From: an uncultured bacterium
GTDB lineage: Bacteria > Cyanobacteriota > Vampirovibrionia > Gastranaerophilales > Gastranaerophilaceae
Assembly: GCA_900547585.1 (NCBI GenBank)
Contig: URHD01000013.1
Location: forward strand, 1 to 32,181
Length of the DNA: 32,181 nucleotides
Direction of reading: 5' to 3'
The notes under the pieces were generated by a model, which did no database searches, was not told the DNA's origin, and worked only from the letters and a program-made list of their open reading frames with translations. Below are positions 7,768-14,580 of this stretch, one piece after another (the stretch's first letter is position 1; the number at the start of each line of letters is the position of its first letter). The position numbers and the translations under genes are program-made.

Positions 7768-8208
7768 ATGTTCAAAATAAGACCCAAAGCCGTCAAAAGC
7801 ACAATCCGCACAATAGATCAAGAAATGAACCAAACTCGGGCAAGATACGAAAAATATCTTGGAGAAACAAGCCGCGATTTTGTCGCAAAACGCAGCAATG
7901 TTGAGATAAGAGACCCGCACACAATGGCAGAAAACTCATACTGGGAATTGAGAGCCCAAATCAACCCGATAAATGACTTAGCGAAAAAAAACAACAAAGA
8001 TGTAAAGTTTGAAGATGCACGAGCCCTCATAAGGGATGATGAGTATGCCTCCGCAGCAATAGAAAACAGACTTTCTTCAAAAATTCTTGTCACCACCATA
8101 GATAAAAAAACAGGTGTCACTGACTACACGCTTATTGACAGGTTTAAACACACTGCAAATGAATTTTTGCAAAAAATTACAGATTTTATAAACGCACCTA
8201 TTAAATAA
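7768..8208 (+). CDS. Unknown small charged protein
   Basis: I do not recognise the family. The 146-residue protein is soluble-looking, mostly helical by composition and rich in Lys, Arg, Asp and Asn, without signal peptide or membrane segment. It starts MFKIRPKAVK and contains a DYTLIDRFKHTANEFLQKI stretch near the end. GGGAG stands 8 nt before the ATG, so translation is well supported. It is divergent from the SIS gene and convergent with the Omp85 gene, 17 bp away, with no terminator between. Expression in its own unit is likely. Confidence 0.65.
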   Translation: MFKIRPKAVKSTIRTIDQEMNQTRARYEKYLGETSRDFVAKRSNVEIRDPHTMAENSYWELRAQINPINDLAKKNNKDVKFEDARALIRDDEYASAAIENRLSSKILVTTIDKKTGVTDYTLIDRFKHTANEFLQKITDFINAPIK

Positions 8209-8225
8209 GCCCAAATATCTTTTAA

Positions 8226-10169
8226 TTAGTAAAATTCGCCTACGCCAAACGTGAATGCACCTTTGCTGGTGCCTTCAGGCACGCCCGTAAGCGGATAGCC
8301 CCAGTCGATGGCAAGTGGCCCGACTCCGGGAACAAATACTCTTACACCAATACCGGCAGTGATGGCATGGAGCGGACGGTTATATATTTCGTTTGTAACT
8401 GTTGAGCCGTAAATCTGACCTGCGTCAACAAAAGCTGCAAGTCTGATATTTTCGAGGAATTTTGCCTCGGTAAATCTGTCAATAAATGGAATCGGAGTCA
8501 GGAATTCAGCAGAACCCATCATAAATCCGGTACCTGTACCGATTCCGCTCATTCTGAAACCTCTTACAGTATACGGGCCGCCTAAACGATATGCCATAAC
8601 CTCGGGCATGCTATCGCCATGGACTTTTCCGCCAGCTCTGAAAGCAAGTGACACAGTCGATTTCTTACCAACAGGGTAGTAGCGTTTAATACTTCCCGTA
8701 AGTTTTCCATATGTGTTTTCAAACCCGTCAAGAGCAATAGCCTCGTCAAATCTTGCAGTTGCAAATACACCTTTTCTCGGATTTGTCTGATTATCCCTTG
8801 TATCATAAATCAAGCTGGGTGAAAGCGTCAGGAAAACGCCGCCCTGCAGCTGTTTTGCGCGTTCGGAAATAGGAATTCTGTGAGCATTATACAAGCCGAG
8901 AATCTGATTGTAATCCCCCTCTTTTACATCAACATTTTCGAGCCCGATTCCAAAAGAACCGCTGAGATTTTTATACTCTTTAAACGGATGAGATATAGTC
9001 GCCTCAATACCATAACGCTGCTCAATAGCAAGAGGAATCTGGTAGCTGGCAAAATCACGGCCGAACGCTTTTACCATTAAAGAGTTATCAGAACCCTTGA
9101 GTTTTGGCTCAAACCAGCTGATTTCAGCCTGCAAATTAGCCCTGTTAAGAGTTGAGCTGTCTGCCATGATTACACCGGTACCGGCAAGGACGTTAAGAGA
9201 AATTCTCTGCCCCATGCCGCGGAAATTGTTTTCCGTAAAGCCCGCTGAACCGAAAAGCCCCGTCGCAGTATCCAAACCACCTCCGATTGAGATAGTTCCG
9301 GTTCTTTGCTCTTCAAGATGAATCGTTACATCGTAGCGTTCCGGGTTTTCTTCGCTTCTTTCAATAGTTCTTTTGACATCTTTAAACGCCTGCGTTCCGT
9401 ACAAGCGCATCAAATCCATTTTTATGAGATTTTCATTATAAACCGTGCCGGGCTGCGTAAGAACATTTCTTCGCACAACGAATTCTTTTGTTTTTTTGTT
9501 CCCCTGAATAATTATAGAATTAATTGTGCCCTCATCAATGGTTAAATTTACAGTTCCATCCGGATCATCTGTAACATTTGTAACACGTGCAAGAATATAC
9601 CCATGGCTTGCGTATAAATCCTGAATCTGCTCTATAGCATCATTAAGCTCATGGATATTTTGAGGTTTTTCGAGCATGGGCTCCAGTATTTTCAAGATTT
9701 CACCTGTCGAAATTGATTCGTTGCCTTCAATCATAAAGTCAGTAACAGGCAGGTTTTCCTCGACAATAATTTTAAGTTTTATGTTATTATCGTCCAGTTT
9801 CACTGGCACAGCTTTGATTTTTTCACTAAAATAGCCCATGTTATAAATAGATTTGAGGTTCTGCTGGACAACTTCCGCGCTGAAAGCATCACCCGGCTTT
9901 AACTCCATCTGACGGTAAACTGCATCCGTGTCAATAAGCCTGTTTCCGGTGATTTCAATGTTTTTAATGTGAACAGCTGATTTTGGAAGCTCCTGCTTAA
10001 CTTCTTCCTGCTGAGGTTCTTCAGAGGAGGGATATGCAGTGTTAAAAAGGGATTCGGTGTTCAAATCGCCAAAAATTGAGCTGCGCGAAGACGGAGAGTC
10101 CTCCCCTTCGGCAAATGCAGGCGCAGCCAGCATCATAAGAATCCCCAAAGCTATTGATATTGTCTTTAT
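8226..10169 (-). CDS. bamA: Omp85/BamA-family outer membrane assembly protein with three POTRA domains
   Basis: This protein inserts beta-barrel proteins in the outer membrane. After a signal peptide and a Ser/Glu/Pro linker, three POTRA domains follow in order, opening at VHIKNIEITGNRL, VTDFMIEGNESI and INSIIIQGNKKTKEF. The 16-strand barrel covers roughly the last 340 residues. It contains the VRGF motif (PYTVRGFRMSGIG) of the lid loop and ends in Phe-Tyr, as barrels do. Three POTRAs are the cyanobacterial Omp85 pattern; proteobacterial BamA has five. Start: the first standard codon, TTG at 10148, gives only a 13-residue uncharged leader. Beginning at ATA (10167-10169) yields Met-Lys-Thr followed by a good hydrophobic core and AFA cleavage site, with GGGA 5 nt upstream. 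I used the ATA start, which is uncertain; the TTG start would end at 10148. Confidence 0.88.
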   Translation of the reverse strand: MKTISIALGILMMLAAPAFAEGEDSPSSRSSIFGDLNTESLFNTAYPSSEEPQQEEVKQELPKSAVHIKNIEITGNRLIDTDAVYRQMELKPGDAFSAEVVQQNLKSIYNMGYFSEKIKAVPVKLDDNNIKLKIIVEENLPVTDFMIEGNESISTGEILKILEPMLEKPQNIHELNDAIEQIQDLYASHGYILARVTNVTDDPDGTVNLTIDEGTINSIIIQGNKKTKEFVVRRNVLTQPGTVYNENLIKMDLMRLYGTQAFKDVKRTIERSEENPERYDVTIHLEEQRTGTISIGGGLDTATGLFGSAGFTENNFRGMGQRISLNVLAGTGVIMADSSTLNRANLQAEISWFEPKLKGSDNSLMVKAFGRDFASYQIPLAIEQRYGIEATISHPFKEYKNLSGSFGIGLENVDVKEGDYNQILGLYNAHRIPISERAKQLQGGVFLTLSPSLIYDTRDNQTNPRKGVFATARFDEAIALDGFENTYGKLTGSIKRYYPVGKKSTVSLAFRAGGKVHGDSMPEVMAYRLGGPYTVRGFRMSGIGTGTGFMMGSAEFLTPIPFIDRFTEAKFLENIRLAAFVDAGQIYGSTVTNEIYNRPLHAITAGIGVRVFVPGVGPLAIDWGYPLTGVPEGTSKGAFTFGVGEFY

Positions 10170-10322
10170 ATTATTCCCAAAAGTATTAATTTCTCAATTC
10201 CTATTTGTGAACCTCTTCCTAAATATTATAACCTTAAAAAATAAAAAGTATCAACACCGGTTAGCAGTACAAGCAACTTAGTTATATAATCTTTATATTT
10301 GTTAATAAAGTTTGAATTGCGG

Positions 10323-10351
10323 GTTTAAAAATTCAAAAAAAGTGGTATTAT
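10323..10351 (+). promoter_or_regulatory. Candidate promoter upstream of fliD
   Basis: An extended -10 (TGGTATTAT, with TATTAT at 10346-10351) and a weak -35 about 16-17 bp upstream (TTTAAA/GTTTAA around 10323-10329). It lies about 90 bp before the fliD ATG. Confidence 0.4.
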
Positions 10352-10364
10352 ATAAATATGTAAA

Positions 10365-10403
10365 CTACAGTTAATGTAGGATTACTTTGTGCAAGGAGTG
10401 CAC
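10365..10403 (+). promoter_or_regulatory. Two tandem small hairpins in the fliD leader
   Basis: CTACA-GTTAA-TGTAG (10365-10379) and GTGCA-AGGAG-TGCAC (10389-10403). Both have 5-bp perfect stems and 5-nt loops, 24 nt apart; the second exposes AGGAG in its loop. They lie 37-75 nt before the fliD start, in the presumed 5' UTR. They could bind an RNA-binding regulator. Function is not shown. Confidence 0.35.
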
Positions 10404-10439
10404 TACAATTTGTTAAGGAAACAACTGAGGTGAAATAGC

Positions 10440-11837
10440 ATGACAATAAGTTTTTCAGGATTAGGTTCAGGTCTTCCGATAGATGAATGGATCGAGGCAC
10501 TTTGCAGCTCGAAACAAACAACTATCGACAATTTGACTGCAAAACAAACCACTTTGCAAACAAAAAGTTCGACACTGAACTCTTTAAAATCACTATATTC
10601 CACGCTGGAAACAACAGCAACAAAATGGACAGATTCTCTTCTAGGGCCGACTTCTGACTTATTTTCAAAAGTGGCAGTTAAGTCTTCAGAGGATTCAAAA
10701 GAAAATAAAGCAGTCACTGCAACAGTAACAAATCTTTCAACACCGTCAGAGTTTGATATCACTGTAGAAAGCTTGGCTTCACAGACTTCCACAGTTACAG
10801 ATAAAAATGATGCTTGGAAAAATGCATCCAACAAGCTCTCCGAACTCGGTTTCTCCGGAAAAGGAACATTGAATATCAACGGCACAGACATTACTGTTTC
10901 TGATGATATGTCAGTAAGTGAACTTGTCTATAAAATCGGCAATTCAGGTGCCGGAGTTAACGCCTATTTAAAAGGCGGCCAGCTTGTTCTGGAAAACAAA
11001 GAGTACGGCGCAAAAGAAATGACAATTTCCGGCGATTTTGCCGATGCTGTCGGTCTTAGCAAAACAGAAAACCAAACAATCGGCGACAATGCGGTTTACA
11101 CTATCAACGGAGAACAAAAAACTGCCTCCTCAAACAGCCTCGATAGCTCTGATACTGGTATTATAGGGCTTTCTATTGAACTAAATTCAGTAACAACCGA
11201 CCCGGTAACGCTAAGAATCTCCAGAGAAGCTGACGAATCAGGCGTTAAAACAGCTTTAGATGAATTTGTCAGCGCGTTTAACAGTGTTATTTCAAAAACA
11301 GACACTGCAACAGCTGTTGGAGGCGACCTTAACGGGGAATCATCACTTAATTATATAAGAAATGATTTAAGAACCCTCATCACTAGCAATGTTGGCAGCG
11401 GAAAATACAAATCGCTTGCAGATATTGGTATTACAACCGGTGCTGTTGGCGCCAGTGTAGATGCTGACACTTCTCAGCTCGTTATTGATGAAGAAAAATT
11501 CAAAGCTGCGTTCGAGGCTGACCCTGACGCTGTTAAAGAACTTCTTGTCGGCAGCACAGAAAAAGGCACAACAGGTTTAATGCAGGAGCTTCAAACCGCA
11601 CTTAAACCCGCACTGGATTCTCAGTCAGGATATTTCAAAGCCCGCAGCGATTCTTTAAACAGCGAACTTTCCAATATAGCTTCTAATATTGAGAATAAAA
11701 ATTCTGCGTTGGAAACATATAAAGCAAACTTAACAAAAAAATACAACAATATGGATTTGATGATTGCTAAATTAAATCAGCAATTCACACAGCTGCAAAG
11801 TACGCTTTCAGCACTTTTCCCGTCTTCTGACAGCTAA
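10440..11837 (+). CDS. fliD: FliD, flagellar filament cap (hook-associated protein 2)
   Basis: FliD forms the cap at the flagellar tip under which flagellin folds. The N-terminus SFSGLGSGLPIDEWIEAL is the FliD_N signature. The first 100 residues form a coiled coil. The middle has a flagellin IN-like motif (GTLNINGTDITVSDDMSVSELVYKI, about 140-165). From about 265 (DEFVSAFNSVISK) the FliD_C domain follows, ending in a coiled coil (NKNSALETYKANLTKKYNNM). Length 465 is normal. GAGGTG precedes the ATG. No other flagellar gene is visible in the window, so it is detached from any flagellar operon here. It ends at a bidirectional terminator shared with recR. Confidence 0.92.
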   Translation: MTISFSGLGSGLPIDEWIEALCSSKQTTIDNLTAKQTTLQTKSSTLNSLKSLYSTLETTATKWTDSLLGPTSDLFSKVAVKSSEDSKENKAVTATVTNLSTPSEFDITVESLASQTSTVTDKNDAWKNASNKLSELGFSGKGTLNINGTDITVSDDMSVSELVYKIGNSGAGVNAYLKGGQLVLENKEYGAKEMTISGDFADAVGLSKTENQTIGDNAVYTINGEQKTASSNSLDSSDTGIIGLSIELNSVTTDPVTLRISREADESGVKTALDEFVSAFNSVISKTDTATAVGGDLNGESSLNYIRNDLRTLITSNVGSGKYKSLADIGITTGAVGASVDADTSQLVIDEEKFKAAFEADPDAVKELLVGSTEKGTTGLMQELQTALKPALDSQSGYFKARSDSLNSELSNIASNIENKNSALETYKANLTKKYNNMDLMIAKLNQQFTQLQSTLSALFPSSDS

Positions 11838-11856
11838 TATTAAAACAGCAATAAAT

Positions 11857-11888
11857 AAAAAGAGGCATTCTCAAAATGCCTCTTTTTT
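11857..11888. terminator. Bidirectional terminator between fliD and recR
   Basis: Perfect stem AGAGGCATT / AATGCCTCT with loop CTCAA, with A-run on the left and T-run on the right, so it works on both strands. It serves the convergent fliD (plus) and recR (minus); the T-run touches the recR stop codon. Confidence 0.9.
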
Positions 11889-12483
11889 ATACCTCTCTTC
11901 TGCATTCGATAGCTTTTGCAAGCGTAATTTCATCAGCAAATTCAATATCAGAACCAATAGGTATACCGAAAGCAATGCGGCTCACTTTAATATTGAATGG
12001 TTTTAACAGTTTCGTGAGATACAAAGCTGTAGCCTCGCCCTCAACCGAGGTGCTGAGCGCAAGAATAACTTCTTTTATTTCAGTATCCGCAACTCTTTGC
12101 AATAGCTCCTTAATTCTTATGTCCTCAGCACCGATTCCGTCCATCGGCGAAATCAATCCTTGCAAAACATGATATTTTCCCTTGTATTCATTGGTTTTTT
12201 CAATAGCAATCAAATCCTTTGTTTCGGCGACAACACAGATAATCGAATTATCACGGGAATTTGAGCTGCAAATCTCACAGGGGTTTGTTGCAGACATATT
12301 AAAGCATATATCGCAGTAGTGAATGGTTTCTTTTGCAGTAATTATTGTCTGAGCAAATTTTTCCACCTCATGCTTTGGCATTTTCAAAAGATGAAAGGCA
12401 ATTCTTTGCGCAGAACGAGGCCCAATCCCGGGAAAACGCTGGAAAAAGTCGATTAAATTGGCTAAAGGTTTAGTATATTGCAT
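11887..12483 (-). CDS. recR: RecR recombination mediator
   Basis: RecR works with RecO and RecF to load RecA at gaps in DNA. The helix-hairpin-helix FPGIGPRSAQRIAFHLL is at residues 17-33. The four zinc cysteines are C57, C60, C69 and C72. The Toprim region follows (ICVVAETKDLIAIE, then ALSTSVEGEATALYL). Length 198 is normal. The ATG overlaps the stop codon of ybaB as TAATG, so translation is coupled. The ybaB-recR pairing is very common in bacteria. Confidence 0.97.
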   Translation of the reverse strand: MQYTKPLANLIDFFQRFPGIGPRSAQRIAFHLLKMPKHEVEKFAQTIITAKETIHYCDICFNMSATNPCEICSSNSRDNSIICVVAETKDLIAIEKTNEYKGKYHVLQGLISPMDGIGAEDIRIKELLQRVADTEIKEVILALSTSVEGEATALYLTKLLKPFNIKVSRIAFGIPIGSDIEFADEITLAKAIECRREV

Positions 12484-12815
12484 TAAAACAATCCCGGAAT
12501 ATGAATACCGCCCGTAAGGGATTTCATTTTAGCTTCCATTGCTGTTGAAGCCTGTTCTGTAGCCTGTTTCATGGCTGTTGCAATCAAATCCTCAAGCATT
12601 TCGAGTGTATCATCATCAACAGAATCCGGATTTTCAGGGTTCAAAGCAGCTTTTGTTAATTTCAAAGCCTTGAATTTGCCCTGCCCATCACAAATGGCTG
12701 TTACTGCACCGTTTCCGGAAACAGCAGTGAATTCCGTATTTGCCAGTTCAGTTTGAGCCTCTTGCAATTTCTTTTGCATTTGCTGTGCCTGTTTCATCAT
12801 GCTTGCGATATTCAT
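12483..12815 (-). CDS. ybaB: YbaB/EbfC nucleoid-associated protein
   Basis: A small DNA-binding protein found next to recR in many genomes. The N-terminus is Met/Gln/Lys-rich (ASMMKQAQQMQKKLQEAQTE), followed by VSGNGAVTAICDGQGKFKALKL and a C-terminal helix (LEDLIATAMKQATEQ), all as in the family. Length 110 is normal. GGGGAG lies before the ATG. It heads the ybaB-recR operon, whose promoter faces that of clpP. Confidence 0.95.
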   Translation of the reverse strand: MNIASMMKQAQQMQKKLQEAQTELANTEFTAVSGNGAVTAICDGQGKFKALKLTKAALNPENPDSVDDDTLEMLEDLIATAMKQATEQASTAMEAKMKSLTGGIHIPGLF

Positions 12816-12829
12816 TGTTTATCTCCCCA

Positions 12830-12857
12830 ATCTTATTAATTTTACGTGTAATAAGAT
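12830..12857. promoter_or_regulatory. Nine-bp inverted repeat at the ybaB promoter (possible operator)
   Basis: ATCTTATTA / TAATAAGAT with a 10-bp spacer. The right arm overlaps the predicted -10 of ybaB and the left arm lies just downstream of the expected transcription start. One-turn spacing of this kind fits a dimeric repressor, but no regulator is known here. Confidence 0.45.
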
Positions 12858-12885
12858 TATAAAATAAAAGGCGTGTTATTTGCAA
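12856..12885 (-). promoter_or_regulatory. Promoter of ybaB-recR
   Basis: On the minus strand -35 TTGCAA (12880-12885), 18-bp spacer, and a perfect -10 TATAAT (12856-12861), about 40 bp before the ybaB ATG. It lies back to back with the clpP promoter. Confidence 0.6.
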
Positions 12886-12889
12886 ACAC

Positions 12890-12918
12890 TTGAAAAATAG
12901 GAGCATTAAACGTATAAT
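12890..12918 (+). promoter_or_regulatory. clpP: Promoter of clpP
   Basis: -35 TTGAAA (12890-12895), 17-bp spacer, perfect -10 TATAAT (12913-12918). Expected start about 12925, roughly 30 nt before the ATG. No heat-shock CIRCE-type repeat is visible. Confidence 0.7.
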
Positions 12919-12954
12919 TTTTTTAAGAAATTTTAATAAAATTGTGGAGTAATA

Positions 12955-13554
12955 ATGGAATTTTCAAAAGTTTTAAGCTATGTACCTATGGTTATTGAAT
13001 CTTCATCACGCGGTGAACGTTCTTTCGATATTTTTTCAAGACTTTTAAGAGAAAGAATCGTTTTTCTGGGCGAAGAAATTGATGATGAGCTTGCAAATTC
13101 GATTGTAGCCCAGCTTTTATTGCTAGATTCAGAAAATCCTGAAAAAGACATTATGCTCTATATAAATAGCCCCGGCGGCGTTATTACGGCAGGAATGGCA
13201 ATTTATGATACAATGAAAAGCCTCAGATGCGACGTAAGCACAATTTGTATAGGCGAAGCAGCAAGCATGGGCTCATTTTTGCTCTCATCAGGCACAAAAG
13301 GCAAAAGGCTCTCGCTCCCGAGCTCAAGAATTATGATTCACCAGCCTTTAGGCGGGGCACAGGGACAGGCTACCGATATTGAAATCGAAGCAAAAGAAAT
13401 TATAAGAATGAAAAACATGCTCAATGGCATACTTTCCGAAAATTCGGGACAGCCTATCGAAAAAATCAAGCAGGACACCGAGCGCGACTACTACATGTCC
13501 GCGCAGGAGGCTGTTGAATACGGCTTGATTGACAAAGTCATTACCCGCGCTTAA
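12955..13554 (+). CDS. clpP: ClpP, ATP-dependent Clp protease proteolytic subunit
   Basis: ClpP is the serine peptidase barrel that degrades proteins fed by ClpA/ClpX/ClpC. The catalytic triad is visible: Ser104 in GEAASMGS, His129 in MIHQPLGG and Asp178 in DTERDYYM. INSPGGVITAG forms the substrate-strand region. Length 199 is normal. GTGGAG stands before the ATG. No clpX follows; the next gene is unrelated, so clpP appears to be transcribed alone. Confidence 0.97.
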   Translation: MEFSKVLSYVPMVIESSSRGERSFDIFSRLLRERIVFLGEEIDDELANSIVAQLLLLDSENPEKDIMLYINSPGGVITAGMAIYDTMKSLRCDVSTICIGEAASMGSFLLSSGTKGKRLSLPSSRIMIHQPLGGAQGQATDIEIEAKEIIRMKNMLNGILSENSGQPIEKIKQDTERDYYMSAQEAVEYGLIDKVITRA

Positions 13555-13654
13555 TATTTCTTAATAATCTTAAAAAAGTTTTTATCTAATTGTTCATTAG
13601 TTTATATGTATTTTATGATGAATAATTATAGATTTTTTATATATTTTTAGCCTT

Positions 13655-13677
13655 TACAAACCTTCGAAAGGTTTGTA
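13655..13677. repeat. Ten-bp perfect inverted repeat after clpP
   Basis: TACAAACCTT / AAGGTTTGTA around a CGA loop. Neither side has a T-run, so it is not a standard terminator. GCCTT stands just outside each arm (13650-13654 and 13680-13684) as a short direct repeat. It lies in the 250-bp gap between clpP and the next gene; it could be an RNA stabiliser, a terminator with another mechanism, or a small mobile-repeat remnant. Confidence 0.5.
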
Positions 13678-13804
13678 ATGCCTTAACTTGAGCACATTTT
13701 ATACTTTTCATGAAAAATAAAAGATGATTTGCGCAATTTTGATTTAAAAAATGTTTTTATATAAGAGTAAGGTTAGAATAATTGGTTACGGTAGGAGAAC
13801 TAAA

Positions 13805-14350
13805 GTGTACGCAATATTTACAATGCGAAAACTGCAATTGACTCAGCGCATCAACCAGCTTCAATACAGGCAGATGCAGCTGGCACAAAGGCTACAAGAT
13901 TTAGCCGCTTATGCAGCAAATATTGCAGACGGTGTGATTACACCGGGCGAATTTATGAGCAGTCCGGCCAGTATTTTCGGAGTTCAGCAAAACTACCTGA
14001 ACAGCAGCATTCCGAAAGCTCTCTTCCAGGCCAGCATGACCACGCAAATGTACATGAATAATATGATGCAGATGAACGCACAATCAGGCGGTCAATATGG
14101 AATGGCGGTTGATCCGTCGAACCCGAATTCGATTAATATGAATCAATTCTTTATATTCAATTCATTTTTCAGGCAGGCTCTTGATGCTGCTGGCAAGGCA
14201 CAGCAAGCGCAGATCAAAAAGATGGAAACAGAAATCCAGAACGAAAAGCTGCAAATCGAAACACAGCTCAAAGCCGCAGAAGCAGAAATGGAAGGCGTAA
14301 CAAAAGCAGAAGAACAGGGAATAAAGGAATCCGCCCCTAAATATGCTTAA
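13805..14350 (+). CDS. Unknown Gln/Met-rich helical protein
   Basis: I do not recognise the family. The start is GTG at 13805, with AGGAG 7 nt upstream; the in-frame ATG at 13751 has no ribosome binding site. The 181 residues begin with a Gln/Leu-rich helix (LTQRINQLQYRQMQLAQRLQ), continue through a Met/Asn/Gln-rich middle (TQMYMNNMMQMNAQSGGQYG) and end with a charged coiled coil (about 130-165). No signal peptide or membrane segment is visible. It is followed by a terminator, so it forms a single-gene unit. Small surface- or secretion-related proteins can look like this, but nothing here proves a role. Confidence 0.7.
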   Translation: MYAIFTMRKLQLTQRINQLQYRQMQLAQRLQDLAAYAANIADGVITPGEFMSSPASIFGVQQNYLNSSIPKALFQASMTTQMYMNNMMQMNAQSGGQYGMAVDPSNPNSINMNQFFIFNSFFRQALDAAGKAQQAQIKKMETEIQNEKLQIETQLKAAEAEMEGVTKAEEQGIKESAPKYA

Positions 14351-14400
14351 TAAAAATGATTAATTATTCCTCGAAAGTGTGTATGAAGTAAATAAACAAG

Positions 14401-14427
14401 CCTCCCTCCGGAGGTTTTTTATTTTTT
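14401..14427 (+). terminator. Rho-independent terminator after the Gln/Met-rich gene
   Basis: CCTCC-CTCC-GGAGG stem-loop followed by TTTTTTATTTTTT on the plus strand. The 88-nt repeat starts directly after its T-run. Confidence 0.8.
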
Positions 14428-14432
14428 ATATT

Positions 14433-14527
14433 GGGCGGAAGATTTGTGCGGTTTTGGCACGATTATAGTGGTTGTTTAGAGCACAGCCCCGTCGGTTATC
14501 TTGGTGTATTTTTTGCACGGGGCGGGA
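14433..14527. repeat. Dispersed 88-nt repeat, copy 1
   Basis: Starts GGGCGGAAGATT and runs to a second start-like GGGCGGGA at 14520, 87 nt later. It is closely similar to the copies at 22369 and 22458. The core GTTTAGAGCACAGCCCCGT at 14475-14493 corresponds to the hairpin of the other copies, but this copy has a mismatched stem. Like copy 2, it directly follows a terminator and a TTTATATT joint. Confidence 0.7.
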
Positions 14528-14580
14528 GACTAAATTGTAATATACTAGCAAAAATATCTTTGCCGGAGCATTATACCACT

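Noticed and set aside
8226..10169. Omp85 protein as the FhaC/TpsB secretion partner of the adhesin
   Set aside because: TpsB proteins have two POTRA domains and a shorter length; this has three and is 12 kb from the adhesin gene, so it is taken as the general assembly protein.
10306..10332. Sigma28-type promoter for fliD (TAAAGTTT at 10306)
   Set aside because: The -35 is a perfect match, but the -10 at the right distance (TTAAAAAT) does not resemble GCCGATAA; in DNA this AT-rich the -35 alone is weak evidence.
13751..13804. ATG at 13751 as the start of the Gln/Met-rich protein
   Set aside because: It has no ribosome binding site; the in-frame GTG at 13805 has AGGAG 7 nt upstream.
14431..14580. 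Start of the large repeat protein upstream of 14581
   Set aside because: The upstream frame runs through the 88-nt repeat and lacks the MKI start that its two neighbours share; ATG 14581 is more likely.
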